34,734 bases of DNA from Pseudomonadota bacterium. Lineage in GTDB: Bacteria; Desulfobacterota; Syntrophia; Syntrophales; UBA8958. Below, in pieces: positions 23,263 through 31,673 of the stretch (position 1 is the first letter of the stretch; each line of letters starts with the position of its first letter). Where the stretch lies: contig JASGUC010000021.1 of assembly GCA_030057915.1 (NCBI GenBank), positions 1-34,734 of the forward strand, read 5' to 3'. Position numbers and translations under genes: made by a program. The notes under the pieces were generated by a model. The model was given only the letters and a program-made list of their open reading frames with translations, had not been told where the DNA came from and made no database searches.

Positions 23263-24964
23263 TTTCAAAACCTCCCGAGATGTTCTCCCCTCCGGGCAAC
23301 CAGACTTGAAAGGCGCTCCCCCGGCCAAGCGCGCTCTTGAAGGACAATTTGCCCCCATAGCTGTTGACGATCCTCATGACGATCGCCAGGCCCAGCCCGG
23401 TGCCCCTCTCCTTGGTGGTAAAGAAGGGCTCGAAAATGGACTGCCCATTGCCTTCGGAAATCCCGGCGCCGGTGTCCTCGACGATGATCTCCACCCCCGG
23501 CTGGTTGCCGTTTGCGCGTCGTCGTGCGGCAAGCTTCAGAACGCCCCCCGTCGGCATGGCCTGGACGGCGTTGAGGATAAAGTTCCATGCCAGTTGGCGC
23601 AGCTCCTCCCGATTGCCCCTCACGGCCAGGCCCGGTTCAAAACATTCCTCCAGCTTGATGGCGCTGTTCCAGTCCGGGGTAACCCGGACCGCTTCCACTA
23701 CCTCCGCCATGAGTTCCATTAGTCCCACCACCTCTTGCGGCCCCCGGGCCGGCCTGGCCAACAAGAGAAAATCCTTGATGAATCCCTCAAGCTGATCCTT
23801 GCTCCTCATTATAAGTTGCATCAGGCGCGCCTCCGTGGCGGTGAAGCCGCCATCGCGCCGCAGCATCTGCACCGCGCCGCTTATCGAGGCCAGGGGACTG
23901 CGTATCTCGTGGGCCAATCCGGCCGCCATTTCCCCCACGAAGGCCAGCCGTCGGTTTCTCTCCAGGACCTCCTCCAACTGCTTGGCGGCGGTCATGTCTT
24001 GAAAGATCAAGATGTCTCCGAATTTTTGATCGTCCCGATCGCGGAGCGCCGAGGGAAGGCAACCGACGACGAGCCTTCGGCCGTCCTTGGCCGTGATGGT
24101 CATCTCGATTTGCCCCTGGATTTGTCGTTCGTAAGTCCCTTTGTTTTCCAGGATGTTTTCCCAGTTCGCGAATACCTCGTCGAGCCTCCGGTTCTCCACT
24201 TCCGAAAGGCTCCAGCCGGTGATCTTTTCCGCCGCCCGGTTGAAAGACTTGATCCTCCCCTCCATATCGACGGTCAGGATGCCGGCGTCCACCGATTCGA
24301 TAATGGAGCGATACAGAAGGTCCAGCTTATTGAACGCCGACTCCTTCTCCGCCAGCAGCGCCCGGGTCCTCTTCTCCTTTTCCACGACGAAGCTTGCCAG
24401 CCCCGCGATGAGATAAAAGGAAAGAATGTTCACAAAGATTCGGTAAAACACGTGACCGGCGGTATCGGGTATCTCCCACATGGAGGGATACGCCAGGGGT
24501 TCGATGATCCGATAGAACTCGAGATCGATGAGGAGGCCGTAGCAGATGGAGGCGGTGGAAGCGGCGATCAGCCCCCCGTTCCGTCCCAGATACAGGACGG
24601 CGTAGATGATCACCAGCGGATAGAAAACGGCGTATGTGGACCTGACCCCCCCGGTGACATAGATCAGGGCGGTAATCAGAAACACGTCGGTCGTGACCTG
24701 GAGATAGATCTGCATCCGGTAGTTGGGGGAGATCCTGGAAAGGACGACATAAAACAGGGAGAGGATGTAAATGGCGAGGGTTATCCCATAGAAATAGGGG
24801 ATGGAAACCCTCCCGGCGAAATCGGGGGAGTAGTTTTGCATGAAGACGAAGACGGCCAACAAAAAGGTGGCCATCGCGATTCGGGAGACAAGGAGGTTCC
24901 TGATCTGCCCCTCGGGTTTCTGGCCGCCTATATCGTCGTTATGGAGCGCTTCCACCTTCTTCAT
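23240..24964 (-). CDS. pilS: Sensor histidine kinase PilS
   Basis: A 574-aa membrane kinase, the partner of PilR. The N-terminal 200 residues hold about six hydrophobic helices, with the segment TALIYVTGGVRSTYAVFYPL typical of PilS. A short coiled linker follows, then a PAS domain (SIIESVDAGILTVDMEGRIK, about 220-330). The HisKA motif GLAHEIRSPLASISGAVQML has the phospho-acceptor His at about 352. The ATPase part has NFILNAVQAMP, EDTGAGI and GTGLGLAI. The start is uncertain. The ATG at 24964 (MKKVEAL) has an SD-like GAAGG too close to it; a longer frame to 25015 adds 17 unconserved residues. No pil structural genes lie in the window. Confidence 0.87.
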   Translation of the reverse strand: MKKVEALHNDDIGGQKPEGQIRNLLVSRIAMATFLLAVFVFMQNYSPDFAGRVSIPYFYGITLAIYILSLFYVVLSRISPNYRMQIYLQVTTDVFLITALIYVTGGVRSTYAVFYPLVIIYAVLYLGRNGGLIAASTASICYGLLIDLEFYRIIEPLAYPSMWEIPDTAGHVFYRIFVNILSFYLIAGLASFVVEKEKRTRALLAEKESAFNKLDLLYRSIIESVDAGILTVDMEGRIKSFNRAAEKITGWSLSEVENRRLDEVFANWENILENKGTYERQIQGQIEMTITAKDGRRLVVGCLPSALRDRDDQKFGDILIFQDMTAAKQLEEVLERNRRLAFVGEMAAGLAHEIRSPLASISGAVQMLRRDGGFTATEARLMQLIMRSKDQLEGFIKDFLLLARPARGPQEVVGLMELMAEVVEAVRVTPDWNSAIKLEECFEPGLAVRGNREELRQLAWNFILNAVQAMPTGGVLKLAARRRANGNQPGVEIIVEDTGAGISEGNGQSIFEPFFTTKERGTGLGLAIVMRIVNSYGGKLSFKSALGRGSAFQVWLPGGENISGGFENGQDSRR

Positions 24965-25298
24965 CCCTTCGCCGCAACGGGCGCTCGTCTGATCGCCTGG
25001 GGATAACCGTGACAATTTGTAAATGGCAAGACCTTCCTCCCCCGCTCGTCCGATCGCCTGGGGGATAACTGCAAGGAGCGACCGTTGAAAACCTGGCCAT
25101 CGCCTGGCCTCGATCTTCCCCGACCTTTGCCTTCATCGCACGCCGACCGGGGAAACATGAGATGGGCGGCGCTACTGGCGGGTCCCGGCAAGGAGCTGGG
25201 CGCGAAGACGACGGACCGGGAGGCAAATCGCGGCGTCGTCTCCTTCCCCAGGACGGAAGGCGGCGGCCAGACAGGGGCCCGGGCGGCCCTTCCGCTCG
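24965..25298. other. Intergenic region upstream of pilS with a short direct repeat
   Basis: 334 bp between pilS and the activator ATPase gene. It contains two near-identical 26/27-bp units (24982-25007 and 25043-25069), both reading CGCTCGTC, then Y-GATCGCC, then a run of G and ATAAC. On the minus strand TTGCCA followed after 17 bp by TTATCC is a weak promoter-like pair. No small gene is supported. Confidence 0.4.
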
Positions 25299-26090
25299 TT
25301 ATCTCCATGCCAAAAAGGCCGCCCCGAGGGCGCCGTTGATCTGGGCATACGGGGAAGCCGTCACCCTCAGACCGAGTTTTTCCTCCAGCGCCGCCACTAC
25401 CCCCCGGTTTTTCGCCACCCCGCCGGTCATCATGACGGGGCCCCGCAGGCCAACCCTCCTGGCCATGGCCGCCACCCGGGCGCCCACGGCTTCGTGGATC
25501 CCGGCGACGATGTTTTCCCGGGAGGTCCCCTTGGCAATCAGCGAAATCACCTCCGATTCCGCAAAAACCGTGCAGATGCTGCTGATCCTGGCCGGTTCGT
25601 CGGCCCGCCGGGCAAGATCGCCGAAGGCGTCGAGGCTCACCTCCATCGCCCGGGCCATCACCTCCAGAAACCTCCCCGTTCCGGCGGCGCATTTGTCGTT
25701 CATGGCGAAGTTGCCGACCCTGCCCTGCTCGTCCAGGAGAATGGCCTTGCTGTCCTGACCGCCGATATCGATGACGAATCGGACGGAAGGATCCTGAAAA
25801 TAGGCCCCCGCGGCGTGGCAGAGGATCTCCGTTCGATCCTCCTGGGCCAGGGCCACGCTTTTTCGCCCGTAGCCGGTGGCAACGATTCTGGTCAGGCGGT
25901 CCCGGGACAGGGCCGCCCGGGACAGGGCGGTGTCCACCGCCTTTTCGACCGCCGCCTCCATGTTATAGCCCGTAAAGGTAATCCCCGAACTCAGGAGGCT
26001 GCCGTCCCTCATCAGGACCGCCTTGGTGGAGATGGAGCCGACATCGATGCCCAGGGTAAAGATCGGTTTTCGTAAAGCCTCTTGGTTCAT
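25299..26090 (-). CDS. ATP-dependent activator ATPase (BadF/BcrA/HgdC family)
   Basis: A 263-aa ASKHA-fold protein that, in this family, uses ATP hydrolysis to fire one low-potential electron into a 2-hydroxyacyl-CoA dehydratase or benzoyl-CoA reductase. The N-terminal phosphate motif GIDVGSISTKAV begins at residue 14. The two cysteines that hold the dimer-bridging [4Fe-4S] cluster are visible as CAAGTGRFLE (Cys134) and CTVFAESE (Cys173). MTGGVAKN and a C-terminal GALGAA complete the family pattern. The length fits the dehydratase activator HgdC more than the longer BcrA/D subunits. An AAGGG SD precedes the ATG. It lies 247 bp after the two putative catalytic subunits. Confidence 0.92.
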   Translation of the reverse strand: MNQEALRKPIFTLGIDVGSISTKAVLMRDGSLLSSGITFTGYNMEAAVEKAVDTALSRAALSRDRLTRIVATGYGRKSVALAQEDRTEILCHAAGAYFQDPSVRFVIDIGGQDSKAILLDEQGRVGNFAMNDKCAAGTGRFLEVMARAMEVSLDAFGDLARRADEPARISSICTVFAESEVISLIAKGTSRENIVAGIHEAVGARVAAMARRVGLRGPVMMTGGVAKNRGVVAALEEKLGLRVTASPYAQINGALGAAFLAWR

Positions 26091-26337
26091 AAGCCCTTAT
26101 CGTTCGTTTAATCCTTGGTGGTCCGCGAGGGTTGTCCGGCCCTGGCCGACATGGGAAATAACGACGTTATTCCTTATCTTTCCCTTTTAAGTGAGTCGCG
26201 GGTAACTAATTGGATCCTCATAGATGTGTGTTTGACCGTGTTGGGCCGGTTTCATGGTGCGGATTCGACTTGCCTCTTTTATACAGGACCGGCAGTCGGG
26301 GGGCTGGGACGCCTTTTCCGTTCCCCGCCGCTTGTCG
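26091..26337. other. Gap between dehydratase subunit and its activator
   Basis: 247 bp between two minus-strand genes that otherwise look like one operon. It contains the dyad at 26157-26171 and no convincing ORF, terminator or consensus promoter. Confidence 0.4.
26157..26171. promoter_or_regulatory. Perfect dyad AATAACG-A-CGTTATT
   Basis: Seven-base arms around one central A, about 70 bp upstream of the activator ATPase start. It could be an operator, but no cognate regulator is recognisable. Confidence 0.3.
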
Positions 26338-27591
26338 TCAACGCCCGGCGTGGTTCCATGATTCGCCCCGCTGTTCCAGGATCTCCATAAAGGCCTCGAT
26401 GCGCGTCTCGATCTGGCTTTCGGAAAACTTGCGTTCGTCGCACATGTCCGCCTCGATAATCAGCGCGGGGATGCCCTGATGCTCCTCCACGATCCTCCGA
26501 ATGTCATACTGTCCGAAGGAGTAGGGCTTGCAGCTCCGGTTGGAGTGCATCACCAGGCCGTCCACCTGGTGCTTGTCCGCCATGGCGCAAACCATCCGCG
26601 CCATCTCGTCAACACCGATATTCAGATAGATCCGGCTATAGCCCTCGGCCATGGAGGAGAGGAAATCGTTTTCGTCCATGTAGCGGAGGGCGCCGCACCA
26701 GGCAGAGGTATAGGTGTCGGCCACCAGGCAGGCGTCATGGGCGGCGAACTTGTCTGACAGCCACTTGGTTCGGTACCATATGGGTAGGTTGTCCCACAGC
26801 AGCCGGAAACGCTCCCGGGGAACGGCGCCGATCCCGTCCCGGACCCGCTGTTCCATCTCCGCCAGCAATTCCTTGTAATAATTCACGGCCTGCGGGGTCC
26901 CTCGCAGGGTAACGATGAGGGCCAGGTGAAAGAAGGCGTCGAAGGCGCTCATTGGCGCGGGCCTGTGGATCGTCGTATCGAGGACGGCCTGCCACAGCCG
27001 TTGTCCCGCCACGGAGAGGCGCCCCACCTCGTCCATCCGGTCCCGGTCCAGCTTCTTTCCGGTCGTCGACTCCAGAAAGGCGATATATTCATCGACCTGC
27101 CTACGGACGTAGCGGCGCATCTCGGGGTGGAAAGCGGTGTGGCAGAACGGCGTATCGAAGATGAACAGCGGGACGCCGAAATAACGGGCCTGGATTTCAT
27201 ACCATTTGAGCACGACGCCGCAGATGTTGTTGCCGCAGACGAGCATATCCGGCCTGGGGAGACCCCCGATGGGGCCGCCGTTCACCGTGGCGCAGGAGAT
27301 GTCGGAGCGGGCGTAGGAACAAAGATCGGCGGCGTAACCCATGGCTTCCGCCTTTTCGCAGAGATCGCCCCCCATCTTGGCGGCGCCGATCATCGCTCCG
27401 TGGTTTTCCGGATACACGGGGATGATGTCCATGGCGATCAGGGGTTCCACCGGGCCGCCGCTGGTGATCCAGGCCACCTTTTTGCCGTTATCCGCCGCCG
27501 TCTTGGCCTCGATGTAATAGGAGGTCATTATCTCCTTCATCTTCTTCACGGCCTTGATCCGTCGTTTTTCCTTGTCGAGGTTCGCGCTCAA
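26338..27591 (-). CDS. 2-hydroxyacyl-CoA dehydratase / benzoyl-CoA reductase-type subunit (alpha-like)
   Basis: A 417-aa cytoplasmic iron-sulfur protein of the HGD-D family. Family features are YAADLCSYARSDI (Cys91) with further cysteines at 78, 100, 119 and 124, and near the C-terminus HSNRSCKPYSFGQYDIRR, a segment also seen in benzoyl-CoA reductase subunits. These would carry a [4Fe-4S] cluster receiving electrons from the activator. The start is a TTG with GGGAG six bases upstream. It follows the partner subunit by 13 bp. The substrate is open: 2-hydroxyglutaryl-, phenyllactyl- or other 2-hydroxyacyl-CoA, or an aromatic CoA ester. Confidence 0.87.
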   Translation of the reverse strand: MSANLDKEKRRIKAVKKMKEIMTSYYIEAKTAADNGKKVAWITSGGPVEPLIAMDIIPVYPENHGAMIGAAKMGGDLCEKAEAMGYAADLCSYARSDISCATVNGGPIGGLPRPDMLVCGNNICGVVLKWYEIQARYFGVPLFIFDTPFCHTAFHPEMRRYVRRQVDEYIAFLESTTGKKLDRDRMDEVGRLSVAGQRLWQAVLDTTIHRPAPMSAFDAFFHLALIVTLRGTPQAVNYYKELLAEMEQRVRDGIGAVPRERFRLLWDNLPIWYRTKWLSDKFAAHDACLVADTYTSAWCGALRYMDENDFLSSMAEGYSRIYLNIGVDEMARMVCAMADKHQVDGLVMHSNRSCKPYSFGQYDIRRIVEEHQGIPALIIEADMCDERKFSESQIETRIEAFMEILEQRGESWNHAGR

Positions 27592-27604
27592 CGATCACTC
27601 CCGC

Positions 27605-28795
27605 TCAGAGCATTTCCAGAAAGGCTTCCAGCCTGGCGCCGATTTGTCCTTCCGCCGGTTGCGGCTCATCGATCTCCAGCAGGAGATGGGGTATATTCTC
27701 CCGCTCCAGGGCGTTCTTCAGATAGGGGTAATCGAAGGCATGGGGATCGCAGAATTTAAGATGCGGGAATATGACGCCCCGGGCCCGCCGCTCCCTGATT
27801 TGGGAGAGGAGCGCCTCTGCGCGATTCGTCAATCCTCGGTGTTTGGCCGGACAAACATCCCGGTTCAGATAACGCGCCGCGATCGCCGCCAGGGGATCGC
27901 CTTTTCCGGCGCCCGGGGAATCGTCTTCCGCCGTCGCGGCGTCGGGGGCGTGAAAGTAGCGCGTCCCGGAGCACATGTCGTCCCAGACCACGGCGCCGCC
28001 GGCCGCCTCGATCAGGCCGTGGAGACGGGGATGATTGCAGAGCCCCCCCGCCAGGATGAGCCGCTTGGCTTCCCTCCCCCCCGGCGGAGAGGACCTTCCG
28101 GGCGGCGGCGCCTCTTCCGCCGCCGCCCGTTGCCCCTTCAGGCCGTTGACGACGCGTCGTAAAAGTTCGCCTGCCTCACGGCGGTCCAGGATCATGACGG
28201 CCTTGACCACGCTCAGGAGATCATCGCCGGGCAGCAGGGCCGGGGCGTGGCTGCGCAGTTCATATATCTCCCCCAGGAGGCGGCGGATACCCCTCAGGGT
28301 CTCATGGGCCTCCCTCAGGGCGTCGTCGCCGATCGCCACCCCGAGTCGCTCCCCCAGCTCCGACCGGAACCGCCGGAGGACGTCGAGATAGTATTCCCGG
28401 GCGCTTGCGGTATGGAGTTTCACCGGCAATACGAGGTCAAGGTGAAAGCCATGGGCGACATTCATCCGCCACAGATCGGAGAGGCGCTGGATGGAATCGC
28501 ATGTATGGGGGAAAACCATCCCGGCGAGGAAATCCCCCTCGCCCTTGAGCCCCGTATCGAGGACGCCCCGGACCACCGAACAGCAATAGGATTGCAGGTG
28601 GGCGTCCACGCGCTCCCAGCTCCCCGTCGGCCCGAACAGGCGCAGGGGATGGGCGCCGGCGGCGACGATGATCTCCTCCGGGACATAGGAGCAAACATAT
28701 CCCACGACCTTCCCACCGGTTTCCTCCTGAAGGCGCCGGCCATAGGGTAAGGGGGCTTCCGTAATTCCCCTCATGTATCTTATCGCTTCATCCAT
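27605..28795 (-). CDS. 2-hydroxyacyl-CoA dehydratase / benzoyl-CoA reductase-type subunit (beta-like)
   Basis: A 396-aa partner of the preceding subunit. It shows the three cysteine regions of the HgdB/BcrC-like group: SYCCSVVRGVLDTGL (Cys71/72), VFPHTCDSIQRL (Cys99) and DDMCSGTRYF in the second half, then CPAKHR. A Pro/Gly-rich insert (EEAPPPGRSSPPGGRE) separates the two halves and is not usual for the family. I chose the ATG at 28795 (MDEAIRYMRG) with GGGAG six bases upstream; the TTG at 28816 would make a seven-residue extension. It is the first gene of the cluster and is divergent from comEC. Confidence 0.86.
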   Translation of the reverse strand: MDEAIRYMRGITEAPLPYGRRLQEETGGKVVGYVCSYVPEEIIVAAGAHPLRLFGPTGSWERVDAHLQSYCCSVVRGVLDTGLKGEGDFLAGMVFPHTCDSIQRLSDLWRMNVAHGFHLDLVLPVKLHTASAREYYLDVLRRFRSELGERLGVAIGDDALREAHETLRGIRRLLGEIYELRSHAPALLPGDDLLSVVKAVMILDRREAGELLRRVVNGLKGQRAAAEEAPPPGRSSPPGGREAKRLILAGGLCNHPRLHGLIEAAGGAVVWDDMCSGTRYFHAPDAATAEDDSPGAGKGDPLAAIAARYLNRDVCPAKHRGLTNRAEALLSQIRERRARGVIFPHLKFCDPHAFDYPYLKNALERENIPHLLLEIDEPQPAEGQIGARLEAFLEML

Positions 28796-28884
28796 CTTCC
28801 GCTCCCGGGACGGCAAATAACGATCATCGATCCCGCGGGCGCCGCCGGCGCGCCGGGGCGATGCTCATTCCCTGCCAAAGCGGC

Positions 28885-28915
28885 TTGCATCATAGTTAAT
28901 TTTCCTGCATATGCA
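28885..28915. promoter_or_regulatory. comEC upstream region: TTGCAT element and TGCATATGCA palindrome
   Basis: In the 146-bp divergent gap, TTGCAT (28885-28890) could serve as a -35 with a poor -10 (CATATG, 28908-28913) 17 bp later. TGCATATGCA (28906-28915) is a perfect 10-bp palindrome over that -10. Support is weak. Confidence 0.3.
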
Positions 28916-28941
28916 AGGGAAACTTGTTTCGGAGGCATGCT

Positions 28942-31458
28942 ATGGGGCGTCCCCTGGCGGCGCCAACCTTGGCCCTCATGGCCGGCATCGTCTGTTCCTC
29001 CCGTTGCGAAGTGGCGGCGGCGCCGCTCCTTTTGACGTTGATTGTCATCTGCCTGTGCCTTTTGGCCTGCATGATCCGAAAAGGATCGAAAGCCGCCTTA
29101 TTCTTCCTCTCCGGGGCCTTTCTGATCGTCGGGTGGCTCCAGATGAACCTCTATCTCTACGGGGCGCCGACCGGGGACCATGTGGCGAATCTCCTCGGAG
29201 ACGAACCGGTCACAATCACCGGGATAATCACCGAGGCGCCGCTGCGCCTTCCGGAAAAGACGGACCTCGTCGTGGCGGCCATGACGATTTCGGACCATGA
29301 GGGCGGCGACCGTCCTTGCCGCGGCAAGGTCCTGCTCGGTTATCGAGGCGGGCGGGACTTTGCCTACGGTGACGCCGTCATCGCCCGGACCCGGCTGCGC
29401 CGGGTCCGGAACTTTCAAAACCCCGGCGGCTACGATTACGAACGCCATCTCAGATTCCAGGGGATTCTGGCGCGGGGATTCATCGCCGACGATTCCCGCA
29501 TCGCCCTGCTGCGCCGGGGTTTGGGAAATCCCCTCCGGCGGCGCCTGGAGGAGGCCCGGGAGCGGATACGCGTCTTCGTGGATTCTCGCGCCCCTTTCCC
29601 GGAGCGGGAGATCATCAAGGCCTGCGTCCTCGGCGACCAGCAGGGGATACCCCGGGAGATTCGGGAGGCCTTCAGCAAGACCGGCGTCTCCCACATCATC
29701 GCCATCTCGGGGTTCAATATGGGGCTGGTGGCCTTCTTTTCCATCTTTCTGGTCCGCTCGCTCCTCCGACGCTTTCCCTATCTGCTCCTGCGCTTCGAAA
29801 TGGACCGAGTGGCGGTTCTCTTCGCCATCCCCCCGGTGCTCCTCTATACGTTCATCGCCGGCGCCGGGATGTCGGTCTTGCGCGCCACCCTCATGATCCT
29901 GGCCTTCATGATCGCCCTGATCGCCGTTAGAAACCGCGATCTCTACAATACCCTGGCAATGGCGGCGCTCATCGTCCTCGTCTTCCATCCCCCGGCCCTG
30001 TTCGACATTTCCTTCCAACTGTCCTTTGCCGCGGTGGCGGCGATCCTCTTCCTCGCCCCCCGCCTGACCGCCCTTTTGCCCAGGCCGACGCCGTCGGACC
30101 AGGAGAAAGCGCCGCTTCTACCCCGCCTCCTGGGACGGCTCCGCCGCCAGACGGCCCTTTTTCTGATCGTTTCCTTAAGCGCCATGATCGGGACGATGCC
30201 CCTGATCGCCCTCTATTTCAACCGCATCTCCCTCGTCGCCTTTCCGGCCAATATGGTCATCGTGCCCATCCTGGGCATCCTGGCCGTTCCCGCCGCTCTT
30301 GCCGCGGCGCTCTTCCTTCCCTGGTTGCCGCCGCTGGCCAACCTCTGTCTCGACCTGGCGGGGATGCTGGTGATGACTTCCCTGGCCTGCAACGACTTCT
30401 TCGCCTCCCCATCCTGGGCGTCTCGTTATTTGACCACCCCGAGCATCCTGGAAATCACCGCATTCTATCTGCTCGTCTATACGGTCGCGTCGTTATCGCC
30501 GTCGCCCGGTCCGCCCGAGGCCGCCAAGGCCCGGGTCCTTGTCGCCGCCCCCCCGTGGCGCCATTACGCCCTAGCCGTCCTCATCCTGTTCTTCCTGGTA
30601 AACGGGCTCCTGCTGCACGAAAAGGGACGCCACGGCGGCATGCTGTCCGCGACGGCCATCGACGTCGGCCAGGGAAGTTCGACCCTGGTCCGTTTCCCCG
30701 GCGACAAGGTCATGCTGATCGATGGCGGCGGCTTTCCCAACAGCGTCTTCGATGTGGGCAAATTCATCGTCGCCCCTTATCTATGGCGGGAACGGATCGA
30801 CGCCATCGACATCGTCGTCCTGACCCATCCGCACCCGGATCATTTCCATGGCCTCCTCTTCATCCTGCGGAATTTTTCCATCGGCGAGGTTTGGACCAAC
30901 GGCGATAGGGCAATAAGCCCTGAATACCAGGAATTCGAAGGATCGATCCGGGAGAGGAATATCCCCTGTCGCCGCCGCGGGACCCGCGACGAACCCGTCG
31001 TCCTGGACGGGGTGCGCATAGAATTCCTCAACCCGGAAAGCCTCGGTCAAGACGAACCGCCGGGGGGCAGCCATGAGGACGCCAACGACCGGTCCCTGAC
31101 GATGCGGATGACCTTCGGCGGCGTCTCCTTCCTGTTCACGGGGGATATTTCCGGCGTCACCGAGGAGGCCATCGTCTCCCGATCGGGGGACATTTCCAGC
31201 GCCCTGCTCTTCGCGCCCCACCATGGCAGCGGGAATTCCAACACCTCGAGGTTTCTCGAGGCGGTCAAACCCACGGCGGCGATCATCTCGGCGGGCTATG
31301 ACAATCCCTTCCACCTCCCCCATCCCGAGGCGCTCGCACGGATTCGTAAGGCCGGGGCCAAGATTTATCGCACCGATCTCCAGGGCATGATTAGGGCCGC
31401 CACGGACGGACGGGAACTCGAGATATCCCCCTTTCTCGATGCCAAGGGGGGGCCATGA
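28942..31458 (+). CDS. comEC: DNA internalisation competence protein ComEC/Rec2
   Basis: An 838-aa inner-membrane channel protein for uptake of single-stranded DNA in natural transformation. The order is standard. N-terminal helices and a DUF4131-type beta region come first (to about 200). The multi-helix Competence domain follows, with GVSHIIAISGFNMGLVA at about 250-266. A C-terminal metallo-beta-lactamase domain starts near 575 with IDVGQGSSTLVRF and carries the metal motif THPHPDHFHG. The length is in the usual range. I chose the ATG at 28942 with GGAGG eight bases before it; an upstream TTG at 28924 lies in the same frame. No other competence genes are in the window, but PilS/PilR are nearby and type IV pili normally serve DNA uptake. 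Confidence 0.94.
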   Translation: MGRPLAAPTLALMAGIVCSSRCEVAAAPLLLTLIVICLCLLACMIRKGSKAALFFLSGAFLIVGWLQMNLYLYGAPTGDHVANLLGDEPVTITGIITEAPLRLPEKTDLVVAAMTISDHEGGDRPCRGKVLLGYRGGRDFAYGDAVIARTRLRRVRNFQNPGGYDYERHLRFQGILARGFIADDSRIALLRRGLGNPLRRRLEEARERIRVFVDSRAPFPEREIIKACVLGDQQGIPREIREAFSKTGVSHIIAISGFNMGLVAFFSIFLVRSLLRRFPYLLLRFEMDRVAVLFAIPPVLLYTFIAGAGMSVLRATLMILAFMIALIAVRNRDLYNTLAMAALIVLVFHPPALFDISFQLSFAAVAAILFLAPRLTALLPRPTPSDQEKAPLLPRLLGRLRRQTALFLIVSLSAMIGTMPLIALYFNRISLVAFPANMVIVPILGILAVPAALAAALFLPWLPPLANLCLDLAGMLVMTSLACNDFFASPSWASRYLTTPSILEITAFYLLVYTVASLSPSPGPPEAAKARVLVAAPPWRHYALAVLILFFLVNGLLLHEKGRHGGMLSATAIDVGQGSSTLVRFPGDKVMLIDGGGFPNSVFDVGKFIVAPYLWRERIDAIDIVVLTHPHPDHFHGLLFILRNFSIGEVWTNGDRAISPEYQEFEGSIRERNIPCRRRGTRDEPVVLDGVRIEFLNPESLGQDEPPGGSHEDANDRSLTMRMTFGGVSFLFTGDISGVTEEAIVSRSGDISSALLFAPHHGSGNSNTSRFLEAVKPTAAIISAGYDNPFHLPHPEALARIRKAGAKIYRTDLQGMIRAATDGRELEISPFLDAKGGP

Positions 31459-31673
31459 GGAGTCGCCGGGAGGTGGGCCTTGCCCGCGGGACCAATGAAT
31501 GCTTGACATCGATGGAGGATTGATAAATAATCACCGCCGGATAATCAATGCCGCGATCGGTTCTCGCAAGCGAAATTCCCGCCCGCAAAGGGTGAGCGGA
31601 CATGGGGAGACAACGCGCCCGGATCTTAACCCCACGGGATCTCAGACAGCATCCTTCAATGTGAGAAGAAACA
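31459..31673 (+). other. Leader region before the MinD-like ATPase gene
   Basis: 215 bp after comEC with the promoter at 31503-31531. The expected transcript would have a leader of about 135 nt. The leader contains CCGC...GCGG and CCCG...CGGG pairings and a direct GGATC repeat. I compared it by eye with common riboswitch cores (c-di-GMP, cobalamin, SAM) and found no convincing match. Confidence 0.4.
31503..31531 (+). promoter_or_regulatory. Strong promoter of the ATPase / J-like gene cluster
   Basis: TTGACA (31503-31508), a 17-bp spacer and AATAAT (31526-31531): eleven of twelve positions match sigma-70 consensus with ideal spacing. It lies 143 bp before the MinD-like gene and would drive the three-gene cluster to the right edge. 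Confidence 0.7.

Noticed and set aside
26115..26390. 91-codon plus-strand frame in the gap after the activator gene
   Set aside because: It overlaps the end of the dehydratase subunit gene, has no SD and no recognisable product.
31560..31640. c-di-GMP (GEMM) or other riboswitch in the MinD-like leader
   Set aside because: A CGCAAAG string is present, but the surrounding conserved bases and helices do not match by eye. A covariance-model search would be needed.
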